Shown here one piece after another: positions 23,384-32,066 of a stretch of 64,000 nt of DNA (its first letter is position 1; the number at the start of each line of letters is the position of its first letter). The notes under the pieces are model-generated. The model ran no database searches, was not told where the DNA came from, and saw only the letters and a program-made list of their open reading frames with translations. The stretch spans positions 349,710 through 413,709 of the forward strand of contig DAMBSC010000003.1 in NCBI GenBank assembly GCA_032054765.1, given 5' to 3'. The DNA comes from DFXE01 sp032054765. GTDB lineage: Bacteria > Bacteroidota > Bacteroidia > Bacteroidales > Tannerellaceae. A program made the position numbers and the translations under genes.

Positions 23384-24223
23384 ATGATTTTAAGCAACTA
23401 TCATAGTCACTGTACATTTTGTGACGGAAAAGGTGCGCCCGAAGACTTTGTGAAAGCTGCAATTTCCAATGGTTTCCGGGCGTACGGATTCTCATCTCAC
23501 TCTCCTCTCCCCTTTGAAACATTCTGGAATATGTCGACCAGTGATATGCCGGAATACCTAAATGAAATAAACCGGTTGAAGGAAAAGTACCGGGATCAAC
23601 TGGAGATATATACTTCTCTTGAAATTGATTATCTCGATGAGACATATAATCCTTCCATACTTTACTTCCAGGAGTTACCGCTGGATTACCGGATAGGCTC
23701 CGTACACTTTATACCAATCAAATCAAAGCCGGATCTTTGGGTGTGTATTGATGGCCCTTTCGCAAACTACGAAGATGCTGTCAATAGCTATTTCAATGGA
23801 GATATTAAACAGTTTGTACAAAGATACTATGAGTCGGTTATGGATATGGTCAAAGCCGGAGGTATCGATTTTGTCGGCCATATCGACAAGATATATATGA
23901 ACGCACAGTATTTCAAAGAGTTTTCATTAGAAGCCGACTGGTATAAAGAACTTTTTACCGCTACTCTTGAACTGATAAAGCAAAAGGGAATAATGGTTGA
24001 AATAAACACTAAGAATTTCAAGCGTAAAGCACAGATATATCCACATTTTAATTTCTTTGCACTACTAAGAGATATGCAAATTCCTGTGGTGGTTAATTCT
24101 GACAGTCACCTTCCAGGTTTAATAAACGATGGTCGTCCTGAAGTATTAGATGTTTTAAAATCAATAGGCTTCAAAACGACCAGAGAGCTTATTAATGGCA
24201 AATGGAACGATGTTCCATTTTAA
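23384..24223 (+). CDS. PHP-domain phosphatase, histidinol-phosphatase (HisJ/HisK) type
   Basis: 279 residues. The PHP metal-binding motifs are clear: NYHSHCTFCDG at the N-terminus, SSHSPLP near 40, EIDYLDE near 80, DFVGHIDK near 165 and a late NSDSH near 240. Length and motif order fit the PHP histidinol-phosphatase family, which removes phosphate from L-histidinol phosphate. No other his genes are adjacent, so another phosphoester substrate is possible. Confidence 0.82.
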   Translation: MILSNYHSHCTFCDGKGAPEDFVKAAISNGFRAYGFSSHSPLPFETFWNMSTSDMPEYLNEINRLKEKYRDQLEIYTSLEIDYLDETYNPSILYFQELPLDYRIGSVHFIPIKSKPDLWVCIDGPFANYEDAVNSYFNGDIKQFVQRYYESVMDMVKAGGIDFVGHIDKIYMNAQYFKEFSLEADWYKELFTATLELIKQKGIMVEINTKNFKRKAQIYPHFNFFALLRDMQIPVVVNSDSHLPGLINDGRPEVLDVLKSIGFKTTRELINGKWNDVPF

Positions 24224-24310
24224 TTGAAAGTTGAAAATTGAAAATTAAAAACGTTTCTTTGTATTTCATTTTCATTTTCACTTTCAACTTTCAACTTTCA
24301 ATTTTCAATT
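24224..24310. repeat. Heptamer inverted-repeat array D
   Basis: TTGAAAGTTGAAAATTGAAA-type units (24224-24250) face complementary TTTCAACTTTCAACTTTCAA-type units (about 24265-24310). The array lies between the convergent PHP and panB genes and may terminate both transcripts. Confidence 0.65.
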
Positions 24311-24313
24311 CTA

Positions 24314-25138
24314 TTAGTATTGTTCTTTTTCGTTAGGGAAATCCTGACGTTTTACATCTTCAATGTAGTTTTGCACAGCACCGGTAATTACTTCTTTCAG
24401 GTTGGCATATCTACGTAGGAAACGGGGAGAGAAGCCTTCCGTTATACCCAGCATATCGTGCATAACTAATACTTGTCCGTCAACTCCGTTACCTGCTCCG
24501 ATACCGATGATCGGAATCGTTAGTTCAGAAGCTACCCGAGCGGCCAGTTTTGCAGGAATCTTTTCCAGTACGATGGCAAAGCAACCCAGTTCTTCCAGTA
24601 AATGAGCATCCTCAATGAGCTTTTGTGCCTCAACTTCTTCCTTGGCACGTACGGTGTATGTTCCGAATTTATTAATAGATTGAGGAGTTAAGCCTAAATG
24701 TCCCATAATAGGAATACCTGCCGACAGAATACGTACAACAGAGTCTTTTATCTCTGCTCCCCCTTCCAGTTTTAGACAATCCGCATGGGTTTCCTTCATC
24801 ACACGTATCGCTGAACTGATCGCTTCTTTTGAGTTTCCCTGATAGGTTCCGAAAGGCAGGTCAACCACAACCAACGCCCGTTTAACAGCTTTCATAACCG
24901 ACTTACCATGATAGATCATCTGATCGAGGGTTATCGGTAGGGTGGTTACATTTCCTGCCATTACGTTGGAAGCCGAATCGCCAACCAGTATAACATCCAT
25001 ACCGGCTTCATCGATCAGTTTCGCCATAGAATAATCGTAAGCTGTAAGCATAGAGATTTTTTCTCCCCGTTGCTTCATTTCAAAAAGGCGATGAGTTGTT
25101 ACCTTTCTATCTTCTAAATCACGTTTTGCAACTGACAT
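24314..25138 (-). CDS. panB: 3-methyl-2-oxobutanoate hydroxymethyltransferase
   Basis: 274 residues from the ATG at 25138. PanB makes ketopantoate from 2-oxoisovalerate and methylene-THF in pantothenate synthesis. Signatures are KISMLTAYDYSMAKLIDEAG, the metal-binding GDSASNVMAG, LPITLDQMIYH and PIIGIGAGNGVDGQ. The longer frame starting at 25168 would place its ATG inside the promoter box at 25166-25173, so the shorter start is preferred. It is the only pantothenate gene in view. Confidence 0.95.
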   Translation of the reverse strand: MSVAKRDLEDRKVTTHRLFEMKQRGEKISMLTAYDYSMAKLIDEAGMDVILVGDSASNVMAGNVTTLPITLDQMIYHGKSVMKAVKRALVVVDLPFGTYQGNSKEAISSAIRVMKETHADCLKLEGGAEIKDSVVRILSAGIPIMGHLGLTPQSINKFGTYTVRAKEEVEAQKLIEDAHLLEELGCFAIVLEKIPAKLAARVASELTIPIIGIGAGNGVDGQVLVMHDMLGITEGFSPRFLRRYANLKEVITGAVQNYIEDVKRQDFPNEKEQY

Positions 25139-25165
25139 ATTATAATTCTTTAGAGTTACAGGGGG

Positions 25166-25173
25166 CAAAGGTA
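25166..25173 (-). promoter_or_regulatory. -7 box of panB
   Basis: CAAAGGTA reads TACCTTTG on the minus strand, 27 bp before the chosen ATG. It decides against the upstream start. Confidence 0.6.
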
Positions 25174-25226
25174 TATATTTCTAAATTTAACCTGCAACAT
25201 TCTAATAAATTATTAAGAATTTGCTG

Positions 25227-26126
25227 TCACCTCACTCCTCGTACATTCATACGAAGGCTATACAAATACTCGGAAGCAGTGATAAACAGCGTTTTCATGT
25301 CTTTTCCTCCAAAGCAAACATTGGCTGTCCAGTTTGCTTCTACGGGGATATATTCTATCTGTTCTCCTGATGGGTTAAATACGGTTACACCCTTTCCGGT
25401 AAGATAGATATTACCTCTTTCATCCATTGTCATACCGTCAGATCCCATCTTTGTAAATAGTTTTTTATTTTTTAAGGTTCCATCATCCATAATATCATAT
25501 CGGTATGTCTTGCCCGCTTTAATATCTGCCACATACAACAGTTTTCCATCCGGCGAACCGATAATACCATTCGGCTGTTCGAGTTCCACATCTACGGGTA
25601 TCAGCACTTTTCTATCGGGAGAAAGATAATAAACATGTTGTCCGTCTTGTTGCATAGCCGGATCACGTGTCCAGTAACTTCGTTTATATAAAGGATCAGT
25701 AAAGTAAATACCACCGTCCGGATGTACCCAAAGATCGTTAGGCCCGTTCAGTTTCCTCCCTCTATAATCGGATAAAAGAACTGTATGATTGCCATCCGTA
25801 TCAAAACTCCATAATTCATTGTCCATATCGGAACAGGATAACAGATTACCATTCTTATCGAAATACAATCCATTGGCACGACCTGTATTCTCATGGAACG
25901 TTTTCAGTTCTCCATCTACAGTCCACACCAGGATACGGTCATTAGGTTGATCCGTAAAATACACATTCCCTTTCTTATCCACTGCAGGACCTTCTGTGAA
26001 TGCAAAACCATCGGCCAGTCTTTGCACAAGGGCATCTTTCGTTATAATACTTTTGTTTTTCTGACTACAGGCGGGTACAGAAATCACTGTACAAAAAATA
26101 AAGAGTAAAGCTACAATCTTCTTCAT
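25227..26126 (-). CDS. SMP-30/gluconolactonase-like lipoprotein
   Basis: 299 residues from the ATG at 26126. The signal peptide ends in a lipobox-like SVPAC. The rest is a six-bladed propeller of the SMP-30/gluconolactonase family: FTEGPAVDKKGNVYFTD, NGLYFDKNGNLLSCSD, LNGPNDLWVHPDGGIYFTDP, QPNGIIGSPDGKLLYVAD and SDGMTMDERGNIYLTG. The metal ligands Glu, Asn and Asp of the family are present in these segments. It probably hydrolyses a sugar lactone in the periplasm. It is separate from the PUL at 27-49 kb. Confidence 0.85.
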   Translation of the reverse strand: MKKIVALLFIFCTVISVPACSQKNKSIITKDALVQRLADGFAFTEGPAVDKKGNVYFTDQPNDRILVWTVDGELKTFHENTGRANGLYFDKNGNLLSCSDMDNELWSFDTDGNHTVLLSDYRGRKLNGPNDLWVHPDGGIYFTDPLYKRSYWTRDPAMQQDGQHVYYLSPDRKVLIPVDVELEQPNGIIGSPDGKLLYVADIKAGKTYRYDIMDDGTLKNKKLFTKMGSDGMTMDERGNIYLTGKGVTVFNPSGEQIEYIPVEANWTANVCFGGKDMKTLFITASEYLYSLRMNVRGVR

Positions 26127-26160
26127 ATCACAATCAGATTTAAGTAAAAACAAAAATAAA

Positions 26161-26168
26161 CAAATTTA
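26161..26168 (-). promoter_or_regulatory. -7 box of SMP-30 gene
   Basis: CAAATTTA reads TAAATTTG on the minus strand, 34 bp before the ATG at 26126. Confidence 0.5.
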
Positions 26169-26310
26169 TATGTTGGGATAAGTATCTGCATGATCTTTTT
26201 TCAAAGTAGTCGTGGGCTACCATATACAGTATTCTGTTTCAGATCCTTCGTTTTGAAGTATCTATCACCTTTTTAGGAAGATGTCGAACCCTTGAGTCAC
26301 AAAAAATCAT

Positions 26311-26318
26311 TACCTTTG
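26311..26318 (+). promoter_or_regulatory. -7 box of MNT/HEPN operon
   Basis: TACCTTTG matches TAnnTTTG, 20 bp before the ATG at 26339. Confidence 0.6.
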
Positions 26319-26338
26319 TTTTATAAAAAGATAAAGCA

Positions 26339-26668
26339 ATGATAAAGCTTGAATATTATAGTACAAGATTGGCTGATTTATTAAATCAAAATAAAGCAGT
26401 GAAGAAACTTTATCTTTTTGGTTCTGCTTTAACAAATCAATTCGATGAAAACTCTAGTGATATAGATATTCTGGTAGAAACAGAAGAACTTGCTCCGGAA
26501 GAAAAAGGCGAATACTTAATTCTTTTGTGGGACAATCTCGAAAAGTTATTTAACAGAAAAATAGACCTTCTTACTGAAAATTCACTGAAGAACCCCTATT
26601 TAAGAAAAGAGATAGAATCTACCCGCAAATTAATATATGATGGACAAAGCAAGCAAATATTTATTTGA
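26339..26668 (+). CDS. mntA: MntA-type minimal nucleotidyltransferase antitoxin
   Basis: 109 residues. The nucleotidyltransferase motif is GSALTNQF then SSDIDILVE (about 30-48), and the third catalytic Asp is in NRKIDLL near 80. In HEPN/MNT pairs this enzyme neutralises its partner by adding AMP to a Tyr near the HEPN active site. The HEPN gene overlaps its end by 32 bp, the usual pair arrangement. Both catalytic motifs are complete, so it looks active. Confidence 0.88.
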   Translation: MIKLEYYSTRLADLLNQNKAVKKLYLFGSALTNQFDENSSDIDILVETEELAPEEKGEYLILLWDNLEKLFNRKIDLLTENSLKNPYLRKEIESTRKLIYDGQSKQIFI

Positions 26669-26966
26669 TATTGATTTCGCTATCACTTTAATTGAAAATT
26701 TCCTATCTGGCATTCAGAGCTTCTCTGTTTATCAAGATGATATAAAAACTCAAAGTGCTGTAGAAAGACAATTAGCTATAATAGGAGAAGCTATAAACAA
26801 ACTTCTACAAGAAGATCCGACAATAACTTTGAGCCATGCAAAACAAATTATCGATTTAAGAAATCGGATCATTCATTCTTACGACAATATCGATACAACC
26901 ATTGTATGGACCATCCTAAACAAATACTTACCTCTTTTAAAACAAGAAATAAAAGATTTGCTATAA
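26637..26966 (+). CDS. hepT: HepT-type HEPN toxin (DUF86)
   Basis: 109 residues, all helical. The HEPN ribonuclease motif R-x4-H-x-Y is intact as RNRIIHSY near residue 81. SAVERQLAIIGEAINKLL near 40 is the usual DUF86 core. In characterised systems the protein is an RNase whose Tyr is AMPylated by MntA. An alternative start at the next codon (26640) is equally possible. The gene ends 63 bp before repeat array 2. Confidence 0.88.
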   Translation: MMDKASKYLFDIDFAITLIENFLSGIQSFSVYQDDIKTQSAVERQLAIIGEAINKLLQEDPTITLSHAKQIIDLRNRIIHSYDNIDTTIVWTILNKYLPLLKQEIKDLL

Positions 26967-27029
26967 AATTAACATTCTCTCCCTTTTTAACCTTAATAAA
27001 AAAATCGGTCGCTACCTTTTGTCCAAAAC

Positions 27030-27105
27030 GGGTGCGCCCTCTTTAGTAAACGGGTGCGCCCTTTTAAAAAATAGGGTGCGCCCTTTCTGAGAAGAGGACG
27101 CACCC
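27030..27105. repeat. 22-bp repeat array 2 (four units plus a degenerate one)
   Basis: Cores start at 27030, 27052, 27074 and 27096, again an exact 22-bp period. The first three are GGGTGCGCCC and the last is GGACGCACCC. A decayed unit (CGGTCGCTACC, about 27006-27016) sits one period to the left. T-runs follow the cores. It lies between the convergent hepT and TIM-barrel genes. Confidence 0.85.
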
Positions 27106-27128
27106 GTTTTTTATATAGCTAATAAATA

Positions 27129-27992
27129 TCAGAGAATTTCTTCTGCTACGGAATTAAAGTAATCGATACATTGCTTAATATCCGGAACTGAATTATCCCA
27201 GTTGTATTCATACTCGATAGAAAAGACGCCTTTAAAATTCTGTCTTTTCAGTTCCTGCATCATGTCCTTTACATTTAGTATACCGGTTCCCCAGATTACG
27301 TCGTGCTGCTCGGCTTCACCTTCCTGCTTTTCAGCTATATCTTTGAAGTGGAGTGAAACAATACGTCCGTTTAGTTTTCTGAGGCATTCAACCTGATCCA
27401 GACCTTCTCTGCGCCAGTGTCCTACATCGCTACAGGAACCGATAGATTTGCTTCTGTTCGATATCTGAGCTAATAACAGGTCGGGGTTCCAGTAATCAGA
27501 TGGTTGCGGATGGTTATGTACTGAAACTTGTATACTGTATTTCTTCGAAAGGCTTTCCACCAGATCCCAATCGTTTAAAGCAGGCTCGCAGGTGATGAAT
27601 TCCATATTCATATCTTTAGCAAACCGGAACATCTTTTCCCAGTCGTCGCTATTATCGGTCATGAAGACGCCTGTACCTACAATGTTGATACCTTTTGATT
27701 CTGCCAGTTCTTTTACTTCTTTACGGGTTTGTTCGTCCATATTGAAGCCGAAAGCCTGATCGCCCCATTTTCCTCCCAGTTTATGTCCGGGATAGATTTC
27801 AATATATTTAACTCCTAATTCCTGCGTCTTGTTGAGTGCTTCCGTTACAGGAAAACGATGGAATGAAAACGATTGTATTCCCAGGCGCCAGCCATTCTTC
27901 TCCGCTATTGTCTGATTCTGTTTTTCACCACATGAGAAACCTACCATACAGCAAACTGATACTACGATAATACTTAAAATATGCTTTATCAT
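27129..27992 (-). CDS. Sugar phosphate isomerase/epimerase-like TIM-barrel lipoprotein
   Basis: 287 residues with a lipoprotein signal (CMVGFSC). The body is an AP-endonuclease-2/xylose-isomerase-like TIM barrel: LGIQSFSFHRFPVTEAL, VKYIEIYPGH, EFITCEPAL, VSVHNHPQPSDYW, GSCSDVGHWRREGL, LHFKDI and SIEYEYNW supply the usual metal-binding Glu/Asp/His. It is the last gene of the minus-strand locus. Its partner is probably the Gfo/Idh/MocA enzyme just upstream. In gut Bacteroides such exported pairs are linked to oxidation and cleavage of glycosides at C3, so a similar role is possible. Confidence 0.8.
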   Translation of the reverse strand: MIKHILSIIVVSVCCMVGFSCGEKQNQTIAEKNGWRLGIQSFSFHRFPVTEALNKTQELGVKYIEIYPGHKLGGKWGDQAFGFNMDEQTRKEVKELAESKGINIVGTGVFMTDNSDDWEKMFRFAKDMNMEFITCEPALNDWDLVESLSKKYSIQVSVHNHPQPSDYWNPDLLLAQISNRSKSIGSCSDVGHWRREGLDQVECLRKLNGRIVSLHFKDIAEKQEGEAEQHDVIWGTGILNVKDMMQELKRQNFKGVFSIEYEYNWDNSVPDIKQCIDYFNSVAEEIL

Positions 27993-28015
27993 ATCCTATT
28001 ATTCTTAAAGTATTT

Positions 28016-29530
28016 TTATCTCGGCATTTCAGGCAGGCTGAAACCATTATTATATGTATGATTGATCCATTCTTTCGCCATATCTGCCGCACTGAACTCT
28101 GCAAACCGGCGGTCGAAACGAGGATCTCCGTCAATTACTTTGAAATCGTCTACCGTAACGATCTTAATCTTATCATTCGGAGAGATATTGGTGAAGCGCA
28201 TGTTTTCGCCATCCCATTGCAATTCGCGATGCAATCCTTTCAAACCGGATAAGCGAACCGCCAATACACCCATCACTACCATTTCATTAAACGGACCTGA
28301 GAAACCGAAATTCGATGAGGATTCTTTACGGTTGGCCGGGGATTCTTTACTTGCACGGATCCAATCCTGTTCGTGAGCATTTGTTGCCCATATATTTCCA
28401 TTACCACCTTTTACTCGTGGGATAGTTGGTTTGGGCTGGTTGAAGTGTTCCATTGCCGATACAGGAAGTAGTGTAGGATTCATACCGTAGCAGCCGGTCA
28501 TGATTTTACCTTTTGTACCGATAAAGATGATACCGCCGTTTTCGTCGCCCATCATTTCACCGTCTTTTAGTTCTTCCGGACGGGGAGGCATCAGTCCGCC
28601 ATCGTACCAGTATACTTTTACTTCCGGCATCTTTACATTTCCTTTCGGAGGACGTGCGGGGAATGTGTATGTTACCACCTGGGCATGAGGGGGTGAATAC
28701 ATATTGCTCAGTGTAGAGCTGCCGATTACGCTTGTCGGGTATTTCAGATCCAAAGCCCAATAGAGCGGATCCATAATATGACAGGCCATATCGCCTAACG
28801 CTCCTGTTCCGAAGTCCCACCAGCCACGCCAGTTCCACGGCGTATAAACCGGGTTATACGGACGTTGTTGTGCCGGACCGATAAACAAGTCCCAATCCAA
28901 TGTTTTAGGAACTTTTACTTTATCTTTGGGTTCCATTAGTCCTTGTGGCCATATCGGACGGTCTGTCCAGCAGTGTACTTCATATACATCACCGATCACT
29001 CCCGACTGAATCCACTCGGCAATCTGACGACACCAATCAAAAGAGTTACCCTGATTACCCATCTGGGTTGCTACTTTATACTTGGCAGCCAGCTTGGTAA
29101 GCAAACGAGATTCGTACACCGAGTGTGTAAGTGGTTTCTGAGTATAGCAATGTTTGCCTAAAGTTATCGCATGAGCTGTAACGCCTGCGTGGGTATGGTC
29201 GGGTGTGGCTACCATAATGGCGTCGATGGATTTACCTATCTCATCGAACATAACCCGCCAATCTTTAAACTTCTTTGCCTGCGGATAATCTTTAAATGTC
29301 TTATCTGCATATCCCCAATCAACATCACAAAGAGCTACTATATTCTCTGTGTTCATGTTCGCCAGGTTACGACGACCCATACCTCCTACTCCGATACCTG
29401 CAATGTTCAGTTTATCACTTGGGGCAGTATGTCCGAAGGATTTCCCCATTACCGACCTTGGAACAATAGTAAGGCCGGCAGCCGCCATTGCTCCTGTTCT
29501 TAGAAAGTTTCTTCTTGAAATTTTTTTCAT
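28016..29530 (-). CDS. Gfo/Idh/MocA-family oxidoreductase with Tat-type signal
   Basis: 504 residues. SRRNFLRTGAMAAAGL at the N-terminus is a twin-arginine-type signal, so the NAD(P)-binding enzyme is probably exported with its cofactor. The Rossmann motif is GIGVGGMGRRN near 45. MVATPDHTHAGV and GKHCYTQKPLTHSVYES near 110-135 contain the family's catalytic Lys-Pro region. The substrate is probably a sugar or glycoside oxidised at a ring hydroxyl. It is flanked by the MFS transporter (23 bp) and the TIM-barrel isomerase (23 bp). Confidence 0.88.
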   Translation of the reverse strand: MKKISRRNFLRTGAMAAAGLTIVPRSVMGKSFGHTAPSDKLNIAGIGVGGMGRRNLANMNTENIVALCDVDWGYADKTFKDYPQAKKFKDWRVMFDEIGKSIDAIMVATPDHTHAGVTAHAITLGKHCYTQKPLTHSVYESRLLTKLAAKYKVATQMGNQGNSFDWCRQIAEWIQSGVIGDVYEVHCWTDRPIWPQGLMEPKDKVKVPKTLDWDLFIGPAQQRPYNPVYTPWNWRGWWDFGTGALGDMACHIMDPLYWALDLKYPTSVIGSSTLSNMYSPPHAQVVTYTFPARPPKGNVKMPEVKVYWYDGGLMPPRPEELKDGEMMGDENGGIIFIGTKGKIMTGCYGMNPTLLPVSAMEHFNQPKPTIPRVKGGNGNIWATNAHEQDWIRASKESPANRKESSSNFGFSGPFNEMVVMGVLAVRLSGLKGLHRELQWDGENMRFTNISPNDKIKIVTVDDFKVIDGDPRFDRRFAEFSAADMAKEWINHTYNNGFSLPEMPR

Positions 29531-29553
29531 GATACATTAAAATTTAAATATTA

Positions 29554-30960
29554 CTACTCTTGAAGCATCTGCTCAATTTCTTCCAGTGAGCGGCCTGTTG
29601 TCTCCGGTAATAGTTTCCAGGTGATCAACAGATACGGAATACACATAAAGCCAAATAGCCAGAATACTCCATAGGCAGCAAGGTTAGTCATTAACCAGGG
29701 AGTAAGCTGCCCGATCAGATAGGTTCCGATCCAGAGTGAAAAACCGGCTATCGACATAGCGGCTCCGCGAACTTTTGCAGGATACATTTCAGATAGTAAA
29801 ACAAAGATAACTGTGCAAATAGAGATGGCACAGAAGAATATATAGAGCATAATTAATCCTAACAACAAGGTTGGAGGGAAATGGAATGTAGCATTCAAAA
29901 AGAAATAAAAACCGATCAGTACCAAGGTTACAACCATACCTGATACGCCATAATATATCAGCTTTTTCCGTCCTATTTTATCAATCAAGTACATCCCAAG
30001 AATCGTGGAAAATACGTTTACCAGCCCAACTATGATCTGGAAATCCAGCGAACTGCCTTGCGCTAATCCTGCTTCTTCAAAGAATACAGGACCATAGTAC
30101 AGCACGGCATTCACTCCCATGAACTGCCCAAGCATAGCCAGACTGACCCCGACAAAGAGTACCTTCCGGAAACCAGGCTGAAATAATAAACGCCAATCGC
30201 TTTTTACTTCTGTATTCAATAGTTCTTTTATCTCGGAAATTTGTTCTCTTGCTGTCTGCTGACCAAATAAACGGCTCATAACAACCAGTGCTTTATTTTC
30301 CTTGTGATTTACGACTTGCCAACGCGGACTTTCCGGTATAAAGAAAAGTATTATAAAGAAGATTAATGCCGGCACTGTTTCCATTCCCAACATTGCCCGC
30401 CATGATTCCGTCACAAAGATGGTTTGCAGCCATCCTCCGTCGAAAGAAGCAGTCTGTGAATATTTAAGTACCTGAGAATTTACAAAGTAAGAGGCCACGA
30501 TACCAACCGTAATAGCCAGCTGATATAGCGTAACTAAACGCCCCCTGTACCGCGCTACAGAGATCTCGGAGATATATAAGGGCGAGATGATAGACGCAAT
30601 ACCAATCCCTACGCCTCCGATAATACGGTAAAACACCAACTCGTTCACCGATGTGGAGATCATGCACCCTATAGCTGAAGCCGAGAATAAAACTGCAGCC
30701 AGCAACAAGGCAGGTCTGCGTCCGAAACGGTCGCTTAGTTTACCGGCAAACAATACGCCTGCTATAGATCCGATAAGGGCACATCCTACATACCATCCGG
30801 TTTGCAGGTCGTCCATATTGAACTGGCTGGAAACGCCACGGATCGTACCGGAGATAACCGCAGTATCATAACCGAACAGAAAACCTCCTAACGCCGCTAC
30901 AGCCGAGAGGAATATAACATATCCCATGTTTTCCGACGATTGTTGTGTCGTAGCATTCAT
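29554..30960 (-). CDS. MFS sugar:proton symporter, sugar-porter family
   Basis: 468 residues, twelve transmembrane helices expected. Sugar-porter signatures are GYDTAVISG near 28, DRFGRRPAL near 81, PESPRW near 215, DKIGRKKL near 325 and PETTGRSLEEIE at the C-terminus, as in XylE/GalP-type carriers. It would take a monosaccharide across the inner membrane. It overlaps no neighbour; 2 bp separate it from the DUF4434 gene, so it is in the same operon. The substrate is not clear from sequence. Confidence 0.92.
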   Translation of the reverse strand: MNATTQQSSENMGYVIFLSAVAALGGFLFGYDTAVISGTIRGVSSQFNMDDLQTGWYVGCALIGSIAGVLFAGKLSDRFGRRPALLLAAVLFSASAIGCMISTSVNELVFYRIIGGVGIGIASIISPLYISEISVARYRGRLVTLYQLAITVGIVASYFVNSQVLKYSQTASFDGGWLQTIFVTESWRAMLGMETVPALIFFIILFFIPESPRWQVVNHKENKALVVMSRLFGQQTAREQISEIKELLNTEVKSDWRLLFQPGFRKVLFVGVSLAMLGQFMGVNAVLYYGPVFFEEAGLAQGSSLDFQIIVGLVNVFSTILGMYLIDKIGRKKLIYYGVSGMVVTLVLIGFYFFLNATFHFPPTLLLGLIMLYIFFCAISICTVIFVLLSEMYPAKVRGAAMSIAGFSLWIGTYLIGQLTPWLMTNLAAYGVFWLFGFMCIPYLLITWKLLPETTGRSLEEIEQMLQE

Positions 30961-30962
30961 AG

Positions 30963-32057
30963 TTATTTAATATTGAAGTATTCTTTATAACGATTGTATA
31001 AATTACCAGCCTGCAAATATGCCGATTGCGGACTCATAAAGTGAGAGAACTCGAAAGTAATTGCCTTATCATATTTTACACGTGCGGCTGCTTCCAGCTT
31101 TAAACGTAATTTATCGAACTTAATCGGCAGGAACTTAATGGGCATATCCCTGTCGAATGATTCTGCATTCGTCCAGCACTCTATACCATATTTGTCTGCC
31201 ATTTTCTTATTAACGCTGAAGAAAGCATCCAGTTCGTCGTAGTCGATATGCCCATCCTGAAAAGCACAGGCATCTACATTTCCTTTGATACCGTCGAATA
31301 TTTCCGACCATTCTTTTTCATGCTGCTCGATCGAAACGGCATCTGCCCGACTGATTGTTGAAGAAGCGGCTGCAACAGCTTTCTTTCCGTCAATCCAGGG
31401 AGAGATCAATGTGGGCAGACCTCCTGAAACATCTTTACACTGTTTGCCCAGACTACTAAAAGCATTGATGGCTCCTTTCGTTGCACGGCTTATCTCCTGG
31501 CTCAGATACCAACCCTGGAAACTCTTAAAGTGTCCATATTTTTTCCAGACTTCTTCGATAACATGCTTGTTTGATTCTATCTCCCATGTCAGGTCGCCCG
31601 TCGCCCAGTATTTACCTGAATCATACAGACCGAAGTAAAACTTCATGCCATATTTATCTGCTAAACGAAGATACATTTCCAGCAGATCGACAGAAGGCTT
31701 ATAACAACCAAACTCTTTCATCAGGTACTCCGAAGGATAGGTTATAAATTTCTTATATCCCGAACGGATCATGATAACCGTGTCAATACCGATCGCCTTC
31801 ATGTGGGCGAAATCCTGATCCCACTCTTTTTCTCCCCAATTCTGATGAGGTATGTCATGCGATATCTCATCCAGGAAAGTACCTGAAATCTTTAAGCCCT
31901 GCGCTTTAGGTACAATCAGTGTACTTTCAATATGTTCTGTTTCTGTCTTTTTAACTGATTCTCCTGCACACGAAGCTAAGGTTCCGGTAGCTACAGCAGC
32001 ACTTGCTACTGACATTTGTTTTATAAAACTTCTTCTTCCTTTATTACTTTCCATCAT
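30963..32057 (-). CDS. DUF4434 (glycoside hydrolase-like TIM barrel) exported lipoprotein
   Basis: 364 residues. The N-terminus combines GRRSFIKQMSVASAAVA, a twin-arginine-like signal, with a lipobox LASC. The body (KISGTFLDEISHDIPHQNWG, MKAIGIDTVIMIRSGY, KFYFGLYDSGKYW, FQGWYLSQEI) resembles the DUF4434 domain, a TIM barrel related to glycosidases but with no established reaction. Conserved Asp/Glu at strand ends (LSQEIS) would suit a hydrolase-like site. It lies between the FAD enzymes and the MFS transporter. Confidence 0.75.
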   Translation of the reverse strand: MMESNKGRRSFIKQMSVASAAVATGTLASCAGESVKKTETEHIESTLIVPKAQGLKISGTFLDEISHDIPHQNWGEKEWDQDFAHMKAIGIDTVIMIRSGYKKFITYPSEYLMKEFGCYKPSVDLLEMYLRLADKYGMKFYFGLYDSGKYWATGDLTWEIESNKHVIEEVWKKYGHFKSFQGWYLSQEISRATKGAINAFSSLGKQCKDVSGGLPTLISPWIDGKKAVAAASSTISRADAVSIEQHEKEWSEIFDGIKGNVDACAFQDGHIDYDELDAFFSVNKKMADKYGIECWTNAESFDRDMPIKFLPIKFDKLRLKLEAAARVKYDKAITFEFSHFMSPQSAYLQAGNLYNRYKEYFNIK

Positions 32058-32066
32058 ACTACTAAT

